From assembly GCF_001984575.1 (NCBI RefSeq), contig NZ_LZNS01000001.1, positions 7,021,012 through 7,085,011 on the forward strand: DNA of 64,000 nucleotides, in the 5' to 3' direction. Below the pieces are notes generated by a model. That model ran no database searches. It was not told the origin of the DNA and was given only the letters and a program-made list of their open reading frames with translations. The translations under genes were made by a program, and so were the position numbers. Of this stretch, positions 1-11,100 are shown piece after piece. Each line of letters starts with the position of its first letter. The first letter of the stretch is position 1. This stretch comes from Streptomyces sp. MP131-18. Lineage in GTDB: Bacteria > Actinomycetota > Actinomycetes > Streptomycetales > Streptomycetaceae.

Positions 1-1
1 G

Positions 2-2149
2 GAGCGGTTTTTGGTGTCGGTGTCGGAGGCGTGGGTGCATGGGGTGGCGGTGGAGTGGGCGCGGGTGTTTGAGGGTGCGCGGCGGGTTGATGTGCCGACG
101 TATCCGTTCCAGCGCCGCCGTTACTGGCTCGACGCGCCGCCGCCCGGCCGCCGCGGGACCGGCACGGACGACTGGCTGTACCGCGTCGCCTGGCGACCGG
201 CGAGCGAGCCCGCGCAGCCACCCGCCCTCGCGGGCACGTGGCTGCTGCTCACCCCCTCCGGCGCCGTCGAGAACGACGCCATGGCCGCGGTCGCCGACGG
301 TCTGAAGGGGGCGGGCGCCGACGTCGTGGTCGCCGCGGCCGGCGAGGCCGGGCCGCCCGGCTCGCAGGTCGCCGGGGTGGTGTCGCTGCTGGCCCTGGCC
401 GACGCGGGTGACCCGCTGCCCGCCACCGCCGCGCTGCCCGGCGCGCTGGCGCGCGCGGGCATCGCCGCCCCGCTGTGGGTGCTGACCCGCCAGGCCGTGA
501 CGACGGGCACGGCCGACGCGCCGCCTGACCCGTGGCAGGCGCGGCTGTGGGGCCTCGGCCGCGTCGCGGCCCTTGAGCACCCCGAGCGCTGGGGCGGCCT
601 CGTCGACCTGCCCGGCCAGGCCGACCAAGCCGCCGTCGCGCGGCTCGCCGCGGTGCTCGCCGGAGCCGCCGGTCAGGAGGATCAACTTGCCGTCCACGCC
701 ACAGGGTTGGCCGTCCGCCGCCTGACCCGGGCGCCCGCCGCCGCGGCGGCGGGCACGTGGCACCCCGGCGAGGGAACGGTGCTGGTCACGGGCGGCACCG
801 GCGCGCTCGGCGCCCATGTGGCCCGCTGGCTGGCGCGCCGTGGCGCCGCCCACCTGCTGCTGCTCAGCCGCCGCGGGGACGGCGCGCCCGGCGCGGCGGT
901 CCTGGCCGAGGAGTTGCGCGGCCTGGGCGCCGGGGTGACGGTGGCCGCGTGCGACGCGGGCGACCGCGACGCGCTTGCCCGCACCCTGGCGGATGTGCCG
1001 GAAGACCGGCCGCTGACGGCCGTGTTCCACACCGCGGGGGTGCTGGACGACGGGGCGCTGGACGACCTGACGCCGGAGCGGTTCGCCGCGGTGGCGCGGC
1101 CCAAGTCGGACGCGGCCCTGCACTTGCACGAGCTGACCGCGGGCCTGGACCTGTCGGCGTTCGTGCTGTTCTCGTCGTTCGCCGGGGCCGTCGGCAATGT
1201 CGGCCAGGCCAACTACGCGGCGGCGAACGCGTTCCTCGACGCGCTCGCGGAGCGCCGCCGCGCCGAGGGCCTGCCCGCCACCTCGCTGGCGTGGGGCGCG
1301 TGGGCCGAGGCCGGGCTCGCGACCGGCGAGGTCGGCGAACGGCTCAGGCAGCGCGGCGTCGCGCCGATGGACCCGCAGCGCGCGGTCGCCGCAATGCACA
1401 CCGCCCTCGACGGGGACGAGACGGCCGTCGGCGTGGCCGCGATCGAGTGGGGCACGTTCGCGCAGGCGCTGCGGGCCGTGCGGCCCGCCCCGCTGCTCGA
1501 CGAATTGCCCGAGGCGGCGCCCGCGGCCGACGACGGTGCGCCCGGCCAGGGACTGGCGGAGCGCCTCGCCGGACACGACGCCGAGGAGCGGCAGGAGATC
1601 GTGTCCGGGCTCGTGCGCGGCCACGTCGCCGCGGTGCTGCGCCATGCCGCGCCCGACAGCGTCGACGGGGGGCGGGCGTTCCGCGACCTCGGGTTCGACT
1701 CGCTGACGGCCGTCGACCTGCGCAACCGGCTCGGCGCCGCCACCGGGCTGCGGCTGCCCACGACGCTCGCGTTCGACCACCCGACGATCGACGACCTCAC
1801 CGCCCACCTGCTGGCCGAGCTGGCCCCGGCGGACACCGGCCCGGCCGAAGGCGCGGCGGAGCTGCGCCGCCTCCTGGACCGCATCCCGTTCACCCGCCTC
1901 AAGGAGTCGGGGCTGTACGAGGCGCTGCGGAACCTGGCCGAGGAGCCAGCCCCGGAACGGCCGGCGGAGCCCGCGGGTACGGCGCAGGAGCGCGAGCTGG
2001 AGGACGAGGAGATCGACGGCATGAGCGTCGCCGACCTCGTGCAGCTGGTCCTCAGCGACGACGGGGACAGCTCGAACGGCTCGAACCACACGAGCGGCAC
2101 GGACGACACGGACGACACGGCATACGGAAAGACGGGGGATCAGCAATGA
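2..2149 (+). CDS. Type I PKS, 3' part of a module: AT end-KR-ACP (5' truncated by window)
   Basis: The frame is open at the left edge, so this is the end of a longer modular PKS. The first 45 residues are the post-AT linker (PTYPFQRRRYWL). A ketoreductase follows: Rossmann motif GGTGALG near position 790, catalytic Lys in ARPKSD, Ser in LFSSF and Tyr in GQANYAAAN. All key residues are present, and an LDD motif indicates a B-type KR giving a D-hydroxyl. An ACP with GFDSL (Ser near position 1700) and an acidic C-terminal docking tail (EIDGMSVADL) complete it. The stop overlaps the next start as ATGA, so both are one operon and adjacent in the assembly line. The module should leave a beta-hydroxyl. 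KS and AT specificity lie outside the window. The first ~110 bases use G/T-ending codons unlike the rest. Confidence 0.95.
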   Translation, partial: ERFLVSVSEAWVHGVAVEWARVFEGARRVDVPTYPFQRRRYWLDAPPPGRRGTGTDDWLYRVAWRPASEPAQPPALAGTWLLLTPSGAVENDAMAAVADGLKGAGADVVVAAAGEAGPPGSQVAGVVSLLALADAGDPLPATAALPGALARAGIAAPLWVLTRQAVTTGTADAPPDPWQARLWGLGRVAALEHPERWGGLVDLPGQADQAAVARLAAVLAGAAGQEDQLAVHATGLAVRRLTRAPAAAAAGTWHPGEGTVLVTGGTGALGAHVARWLARRGAAHLLLLSRRGDGAPGAAVLAEELRGLGAGVTVAACDAGDRDALARTLADVPEDRPLTAVFHTAGVLDDGALDDLTPERFAAVARPKSDAALHLHELTAGLDLSAFVLFSSFAGAVGNVGQANYAAANAFLDALAERRRAEGLPATSLAWGAWAEAGLATGEVGERLRQRGVAPMDPQRAVAAMHTALDGDETAVGVAAIEWGTFAQALRAVRPAPLLDELPEAAPAADDGAPGQGLAERLAGHDAEERQEIVSGLVRGHVAAVLRHAAPDSVDGGRAFRDLGFDSLTAVDLRNRLGAATGLRLPTTLAFDHPTIDDLTAHLLAELAPADTGPAEGAAELRRLLDRIPFTRLKESGLYEALRNLAEEPAPERPAEPAGTAQERELEDEEIDGMSVADLVQLVLSDDGDSSNGSNHTSGTDDTDDTAYGKTGDQQ

Positions 2150-5100
2150 CCGGCACCGAGGCGAACGTCGTTGCCGCGCTCCGGGCCTCGGTGAAGGAAA
2201 CCGAGAAGCTGCGCCGGCAGAACCGGGAGCTGGCGGAGGCCGCCAGGGAGCCCATCGCGATCGTCGCGATGAGCTGCCGCTTCCCCGGCGGCGTCGAGTC
2301 GCCCGAGGATCTGTGGCGGCTGCTGGAGTCGGGGGAGGACGCGCTGTCGCTGTTCCCCGACGACCGCGGGTGGGACCTCACCGCGCCCGCGGACGGGGAA
2401 CCGGTGGACGGCGAGCCGTCCGGGGGTGCCGCGCGCAGCGGCGGATTCCTGCGCGACGCCGGTGCGTTCGACCCCGGCTTCTTCGGCATCAGCCCGCGTG
2501 AGGCGCTGGCGATGGACCCGCAGCAGCGGCTGCTGCTGGAGACGTCGTGGGAGGCGTTCGAACGGGCCGGCATCATGCCCGACGCGCTGCGCGGCAGCAG
2601 CACCGGTGTCTTCATGGGCACGAACGGCCAGGACTACGCCGCGCTGTTCCCCGGGGCCGCGGGCGGTGCCGAGGGCTTCCTCATCACGGGCACCGCGGCC
2701 AGTGTCGTCTCCGGCAGGCTGGCCTACACCTACGGCCTCCAGGGGCCCGCGGTGACGGTCGACACGGCCTGTTCGGCCTCGCTGGTGACGCTGCACCTGG
2801 CCGTCCAGGCGCTGCGCGGCGGCGAGTGCACCATGGCGCTCGCGGGCGGCGCCACCGTGATGGCCACGCCGACGGCGTTCGTCGAGTTCAGCCGCCAGCG
2901 CGGTCTCGCGGCCGACGGGCGGTGCAAGGCGTTCGCGGAGGCCGCCGACGGCACCGGCTGGGGCGAGGGCGTCGGCGTGCTGCTGCTTGAGCGGCTGTCC
3001 GACGCGCGGCGCAACGGGCACCCGGTGCTCGCGGTCGTCCGCGGCAGCGCGGTGAACCAGGACGGGGCCAGCAACGGCCTGACGGCGCCCAGCGGCCCGG
3101 CGCAGCAGCGCGTCATCCGCGCCGCGCTGGACAGCGCCGGTCTCGGGCCCGCGGACGTCGACGCGGTGGAGGCGCACGGCACCGGCACCACGCTGGGCGA
3201 CCCGATCGAGGCCCAGGCGCTCCTCGCCACCTACGGCCGGGACCGCGACGCCGAACGGCCGCTGTGGATCGGCTCCGTCAAGTCCAACATCGGGCACACC
3301 CAGGCCGCCGCGGGCGTGGCCGGCGTCATCAAGATGGTGCAGGCGCTGCGCAACGGGGTGCTGCCCAGGACGCTGCACGTCGACCGGCCCACCCCGGCCG
3401 TCGACTGGTCCTCCGGCGCCGTGCGGGTGCTCACCGAGCCCGTCCCGTGGGCCGGGCCCGGCGGCCGCCCGCGCCGCGCAGGCGTGTCGTCGTTCGGCGT
3501 CAGCGGCACCAACGCCCACGTGCTGCTGGAACAGGCCCAGGACGCCGAGCCCGAGCCCGGCACCACCGGTGAACAGGACGGCCCGGCACGGCCCTTGGTA
3601 TTCCCGCTGTCCGCCCGCTCCGCGGCGGCGCTGCGCGGCCAGGCCGAACGCCTCGGCGCGCACCTGCGGGAGCGGCCCGGGGCGCGGCTCGCCGATATCG
3701 CCCACTCGCTGGCCGGCACCAGGGAGCCGATGGAGCACCGCGCCGCGCTGGTGGCGGACGGCCGGGACGGCCTCCTGGCGGCCTGCGCCGCGCTGGCCGC
3801 GGGCGACCCGGCGCCCGGCGCGTGGACCGGCCGGGCCCGCCGCGGCAGGCTCGCGTTCCTCTACACCGGTCAGGGCAGCCAGCGGCCCGGCATGGGCGCG
3901 GCGCTCGCCGGGGCGTTCCCCGCCTACGCCGAGGCGCTCGACGAGGTCGCCGCGCACATCGACCCGCTGCTGGGCCGGTCGCTGCGCGACCTGCTGGCCG
4001 CGGAGCCGGGCACGCCGCAGGCCGAGGCGCTGCACGGCACCGACCTGGCCCAGCCGGCGCTGTTCGCGCTGGAAATCGCGCTGTCCCGGCTGCTCGCCAC
4101 CTGGGGCGTACGGCCCGACGCCGTTCTCGGGCACTCCGTCGGCGAGCTGGCCGCGGCGCACGTCGCCGGGCTGCTGACGCTGCCCGACGCCTGCGCCCTC
4201 GTCGTCGCCCGCGGCCGCCTGATGGCGGCGGCGCCGGGCGGCGGCGCGATGGCCGCGATCGAGGCGAGCGAGCCCGAGATCGAGCCGTTCCTCAGCGGGA
4301 ACGCGGACCTGGTGTCGCTCGCCGCCGTCAACGGGCCCTCGGCCGTGGTGATCTCGGGCGACGCCGACGAGGTCGCCAGAATCGCCGCGGCCTGGCGGGA
4401 CAGGGGCCGCAGAACGAAGGACCTCAAGGTCAGCCACGCGTTCCACTCCCCGCACCTGGCCGGGGTCCTGGACGACTTCCGCGCCGTCGCGGACGGCGTC
4501 ACCTACCACCGGCCCACCGTTCCGGTGGTGTCCAACGTGACCGGCGCGCTCGCCGACTTCGCGGAGATCGGCACCCCCGACTACTGGGTGCGGCACATGC
4601 GCGGCACCGTGCGCTTCGCCGACGGGGTCGCCGCCCTGCTCGGCCACGGCGTGAGCGCCTGCCTCGAAGTGGGGCCCGACGGGGTGCTGACCGGCATGGG
4701 GCAGGGCTGCGTGCCCGCGGACGCGGACACGCGCTTCCTGCCGACGCTGCGGGCGGACGGCGACCCCGTCACCGACGTCACCACGGCCGTGGCGCGGCTG
4801 CACACCGTGGGGCGGCAGCCCGACTGGGAGGCGTTCCACGCGGGCCTTGCGCCGCGCCGCGTCGATCTGCCGACGTACGCGTTCGCCCGCGAGCGCTACT
4901 GGCTGGACGCCGGGCCCGTCGCGGGGCCCGCGACCGGGCCCGCCCCGGCGGCCTCGGCGGCGCAGGCGGGCGACGAGGCGCCGGGCGACCCGCTGGGCGG
5001 CCTCGTGCCCGAGGAACGGCAGGCGGCGGCCCTCGACCTGATACGCCGCCACGTCGCCGCCGTCCTCGGCCACGCCGACCCCGGCGCCGTCGAACCCGAC

Positions 5101-8100
5101 GTCGCCTTCAGCGACATGGGCTTCACCTCGCTGACCGCCGTCGAACTGCGCAACAGCCTCGTCGCCGCCACCGGCGTCGACCTGCCCGCCAGCCTCGTCT
5201 TCGACCACCCGACGGCGCGCGCCGCCGCCGCGCACCTCGCGGCCGAGGCCGCGGGCACCTCCGGCGCCGCCCGGGCCGCGCGGCTGCGGGCCGCCGCGGC
5301 GGCCCGCAGCCGCGCGGACGAGCCGATCGCCATCGTCGGCATGGGCTGCCGCTACCCGGGCGGCGTGCGTTCCCCCGAGGACCTGTGGCAGCTGCTCGCC
5401 GCGGGCGGCGACGGCATCACCCCGTTCCCCGACGACCGCGGCTGGGACCTCGACGGCATCTACCACCCCGACCCGGACCACCCCGGCACGACGAACGGCA
5501 GGGAAGGCGGCTTCATCGACGGCGCCGACCTGTTCGACGCCGCGTTCTTCGGCATCAACCCGCGCGAGGCGCTGGCCATGGACCCGCAGCAGCGTCAGCT
5601 GCTCGAAGTCGCCTGGGAGGCGCTGGAGCGGGCCGGCATCGACCCGTCGGCGCTGCGCGGCAGCGACGCGGGCGTGTTCGTCGGGGCCGCCACCCAGGAC
5701 TACGGCTCCGACACGGCGGAACTGCCGGACGGCGTGGAGACCTACCTGATGACGGGCAACACCGGCAGCGTCATCTCCGGCCGCCTGTCCTACACCTTCG
5801 GCCTCGAAGGGCCGTCGCTGACCGTCGACACCGCCTGCTCCTCCTCGCTGACCGCGCTGCACCTGGCCGCCCGCGCGCTGCGCGAGGGCGAGTGCTCGCT
5901 GGCCCTGGCCGGGGGCGTCATGGTGATGCCCTCGCCGACGCCGTTCGTCGCGCTCGCCAAGCAGCGCGGCCTCGCCGAGGACGGCCGCTGCAAACCGTTC
6001 GACGCGGCGGCGGACGGCACCGGCTTCTCCGAGGGCGTCGGCATGCTCGTCGTCGAACGGCTCGGCGACGCCCGCCGCAACGGCCACCAGGTGCTCGCCG
6101 TCGTCCGCGGCTCCGCCGTCAACTCCGACGGCGCGAGCAACGGCCTGACCGCGCCCAACGGGCCCTCCCAGGAGCGCGTCATCGCCGCCGCGCTCGCCGA
6201 CGCCGGACTCGCCCCGGCCGACGTCGACGCGGTGGAGGCCCACGGCACCGGCACCCGCCTCGGCGACCCGATCGAGGCCCAGGCCGTCATCGCCACCTAC
6301 GGCCAGGACCGCGACGCCGAACGGCCGCTGTGGCTGGGCTCCATCAAGTCGAACATCGGGCACAGCCAGGCCGCCGCCGGCGTGGCGGGCATCATCAAGA
6401 TGGTCGAGGCGATGCGGCACGGCACCCTGCCGGCGACCCTGCACCTCAAGGAGCCCACGCCGCACGTCGACTGGTCCCGCGGCGCCGTCGCCCTCCTCGC
6501 CGAGGCCACCCCGTGGCCAGACAGCCCCGGCAGGCCGCGCCGCGCGGGCGTGTCGTCGTTCGGCGTCAGCGGCACCAACGCGCACGTGCTGCTTGAGGAG
6601 CCCGCCCCCGAGGACCGGCCGGGCGGCCCCGGGACCGACGACGGAATCGGCGAGGAGGCCGAGGAGAGCGAGGCGGCGGCCGGGCCCGGGCCGTTCGTGG
6701 CGCTGCCCGTCTCGGCCAGGACCGGGACCGCGCTGCGCGCCCGGGCCGCCGGGCTCGCCCGGCACCTGACGCGGGAGCGCACCGGCCGGCCCGTCGACGT
6801 GGCGCACTCGCTGGCCACCGGGCGCGCCGCGCTGACCCGGCGCGCCGCCGTCCTCGGCCGCGACCGGGCCGGGCTGGCCGAGGCGCTGACCGCCCTCGCC
6901 GAGGACCGCCCGCACCCGTCCGTCGTCACCGGCCAGGCCGCCGCGGACGCGGCCAGGCCCGTGTTCGTCTTCCCCGGGCAGGGCTCGCAGTGGACCGGCA
7001 TGGCCATGGAACTCCTCGACGGCGCACCGGCCTTCGCGGAACGCCTCGCCGAGTGCCAGCAGGCGCTCGACCCGTACATCGACTGGTCGCTGACCGCCGC
7101 CATCCGCGGCGAGCCGGACGCGCCGTCGATGGAGCGCCTGGACGTGGTGCAGCCCGCGCTGTTCGCCGTCATGGTGTCCCTCGATGCGCTGTGGCGCGCC
7201 CACGGGGTGCGCCCGGCCGCCGTACTCGGCCACAGCCAGGGCGAGATCGCCGCCGCCTGCTCCGTGGGCGCCCTCACCCTCCAGGAGGCGGCGCGGCTGG
7301 CCGCGCTGCGCAGCCGCGCCTACCAGCGGCTGGCCGGCACCGGCGCCATGGGCTCCGTCCTGATGCCGCACGAGGAGGTCGAGCCGCATCTGGAACGGTG
7401 GGCCGGGCGGGTGTCCGTCGCCGCCGTCAACAGCCCGGGCAGCACGGTCGTCTCCGGCGATCCGGCGGCCGTCGAGGGGCTGCTGGCCGAGCTGGGCGAC
7501 GCGGGCGTCAAGGTGCGGCGCATCGCGGCCACCGCCGCCGGGCACTCCGCGCACATCGAGGCGCTGCGCTTCGACATCGACACGGCGGCCGGCGGCATCG
7601 AGCCGCGGCCGTCCGACGTCGCGTTCTGCTCCTCCGTCACCGGCGACCTCACCGGAACAGAAGAACTCGACGCCGCCTACTGGTTCGCGAACCTGCGGCG
7701 CACCGTGCGGTTCGACCGCGCCGCCAGGACGCTGATGGCGGCGGGTCACCGCGCATTCATCGAGCTGAGCCCGCACCCGGTGCTCACCCTCAGCCTCCAG
7801 GAGACCGCGGCGTCCCTCGGCCGTGACATCGTCGCGCTCGGCTCGCTGCGGCGCGACGAGGGCGGCACCGAACGTTTCCTCACCTCACTCGCCGAGGCCC
7901 ACGTGCACGGCGTCGGCGTCGACCTGGCGGCTGCCGCGCCGGGCGGCAGGCGCGTCGCACTGCCCACCCAGCCCTGGGAGGGCAGCCGCTACTGGCTGAC
8001 CCCCGGGCGCGGCGCGGGCGACCTCGCCGCCGCGGGCGCCGAGGGCGAGCCGCACCCGCTGCTCGGCGCGCACGTCGCACTGCCCGACGGCGGCCTCGTC

Positions 8101-11100
8101 CTCACCGGGCGGCTGGCCGTGAACGATGTGCCGTGGCTCGCCGACCACGCCGTCGCCGGAACGGTGCTGGTACCAGGCGCGGGGCTGCTCGAACTGGCGC
8201 TGCGCGCCGGCGCCGCCACCGGCGCGGCGCGCGTCGCGGAACTGACCCTGCACACCCCGCTGGTGCTGCCGGAACGCGGCGGCGTGCAGCTGCGGCTGGT
8301 CGTCGACCCGCCGGGCCCCGGCGGGCGGCGCGCCCTGGGCATCCACACCCGGCAGGCCGACGACGAGCCGTGGCTGCGGCACGCCGACGGCCTGCTGGCC
8401 CCGGCGACCGGCGACGCCCCGGCGGACGGGGTGTTCGCGGCGTGGCCGCCCGAGGGCGCCGAGGCCGTCGGCCTGGACGGCGCCTACGAGCGGCTCGCGG
8501 AGGCGGGCTACGACTACGGCCCCGCCTTCCAGGGGCTTGCCGCCGTGTGGCGCCGCGGCGAGGACACGTTCGCCGAAGTGCGGCTCGCCGAACGCGAACG
8601 CACCGAGGCCGAACGCTACGGCCTGCACCCCGCGGCGCTCGACGCCGCGCTGCACGCTGCGGCGGCCGGCCGTGCCGACACCGCGGTGCGGCTGCCGTTC
8701 TCCTGGGCGGGCGTCGACCTGCACGCCGTGGGCGCCGCGACCCTGCGGGTGCACCTGACGGCCCGCGGCGGCGACGCGATGGCGGTGCGCATCGCCGACG
8801 GCGCCGGGCGGCCGGTGCTGACCGCGGATGCCCTGGTGACCAGGCCCGTCGACGTCGACGCCGTGAAACGGGCGGGGGAACGGACCGACGCCGCCCACAC
8901 CTGGCTGTACGAGACGGCCTGGACGCCCCTGGCCGCCGCGGCGCCGCCCGCGTCCGCCCCCGGCCGGTGGGCCGCGCTGGGCGGCATCGCCGCCGCGGAA
9001 GGGCTCCAGGCCGTCGGCGTGCCCGTCGACGCCTACCACGACCTGGCCGAGCTGGCCGCGGCCGTCGCCGCGGGCACCCCCGCGCCCGAACTGGTCCTCG
9101 CCCTCGCCGACGGCGCGGCACCAGGCCCCGACGAGACCGGCGAGACGGGCGAGACCGGCGAGGAGCTGGCGCTGCGCACGCACGAGGCGGCGCGCCGGAC
9201 ACTGGCGCTGGTCCGCGACTGGCTGACCGCGCCGGGACTCGCCGCCGCGCGGCTCACGCTGCTCACGCGCGGCGCCGACGCCGACCCGGCCGCGGGCGCG
9301 CTGTGGGGCCTGGTGCGGTCCGCGCAGTCGGAGAACCCGGGCCGGCTGACGCTGCTCGACGTGGCGGGCGCGGACGAGGAGGTGCCGTGGCGGGACGTCG
9401 CCGCGGCCCTCGCGGTCGCCGACGAGGCGCAGCTGTCGATCCGTTCCGGCGCCGTCCACGTGCCGCGACTCGCCCCCGCGCCCGGCGCCGCCGACGCGTC
9501 CGGCGACGCCACGCCGGCGCCGCTGCCGGGCACCGCGCTGATCACCGGCGGCACCGGCACCCTCGGCCGGCTCGTCGCCAGGCACCTGGTGACCCGGCAC
9601 GGCACCACGCACCTGCTGCTGGCCAGCCGCAGCGGGGAACGGGCCGACGGCGCGGCCGAGTTCGCCGCCGAAATGGAGAAGCTCGGCGCGGCCGTCACCA
9701 CGGTCGCCTGCGACGTCGCCGACCGCGACGCGCTCGCCCGGCTCCTCGCGGACGTCCCGGCGGAACACCCGCTGACCACCGTCGTGCACGCCGCCGGCGC
9801 CCTCGACGACGGGCTGGCGGTGTCCCTGACGGACGAGCAACTGGGGCGCGTGCTGCGGCCGAAGGCCGACGCCGCCGCCCACCTCGACGAGCTGACCGCG
9901 GACCTGGACCTGAAGGCGTTCGTGCTGTTCTCCTCCGCCTCCGGCACCTTCGGCGGCCTCGGCCAGGCCAACTACGCCGCGGCGAACGCCTTCCTCGACG
10001 TGCTGGCCGCGCGCCGCCGCGCCGCCGGCCGGGCCGCCGTGTCCCTGGCCTGGGGCACCTGGGCACCCGCGAGCACCATGACGGCGCTCACCGAGACGGA
10101 CCTGCGCCGCATGGCCAGGGGCGGCATCGTGCCGCTCACCGCGGAACAGGGCCTGGCGCTGCTGGACACCGCCCTCGCCATGCAGGACCGGCCCGCGCTG
10201 GTCCCGGTGCGCCTCGACCTCGACGCGCTCGGCGCCCAGGCGGAGGCGGCGGGCGTGCCCGTTCCCGGCCTCTTCCGCGGCCTGGTGCGGCCCGCCGTGC
10301 GGCGGGCCGCGCAGCACGCGGCCGACCCGGGCGCCGGGCAGCGGCTGGCCGCCCTGCCGGACGCCGAACGGCTCGCCGCGCTACGGGAGTTGGTGCGCGA
10401 GCAGACCGCGACGGTCCTGGGCCACGGCGCGGCCGACGCGGTCGACGCCGAGGCGGGCTTCGGCGAACTCGGTTTCGACTCGCTGACGGCCGTCGAACTG
10501 CGCAACCGGCTCGGCACCGCAACCGGCCTGACGCTGCCGCCCACCCTCGTGTTCGACCACCCCACCCCGGCCGACCTGGCGCGGCGGCTGCACACCGAGC
10601 TGGGCGAGGCCGCCGCCGCCCCCGCGGCGGCGCCGGGCGTGGCGAACGGCGGGCCGGCGGGGGGCGGCAGCCTGCTGCCGCTGTTCGCGGACGCCGTGGA
10701 ACGCGGCGAGATCAGGGAGTTCGTGGGCGCCATGAACGCGCTGTCCCGCTTCCGCCCGGCCTTCGACGACGCGCCGGGCGACGCCGCGGGCGTGCGGCTC
10801 GCGGGCGGTGACGAAGGACCGCTGCTGCTGTGCCTGCCGCCGGTCATCGGCATCTCGGGACCGCACCAGTACGCGCGGTTCGCCGCCGCGCTCCGCGGCA
10901 GGCGCACGGTGGTCGCCCTGCCGCACCCCGGGTTCCGCACCGGCGAGCCGGTCGCCGCCACCGCCCGCGCCCTGGCGCGCGCCCACGCGGCGACGGCGCT
11001 GCGGCTCGCCGCGGGGGCACCGTTCGTGGTGGTCGGGTACTCCTCCGGCGGCTTCGTCGCGCACGCCGTCGCCGAGGAACTGCAGGCCGCGGGCACCGCC

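Noticed and set aside
2140..7776. Very long open frame antisense to the PKS gene
   Set aside because: High-GC codon bias leaves the complementary frame free of stops. The translation is Arg/Gly/Ala-rich with no domain, while the plus strand encodes a full PKS.
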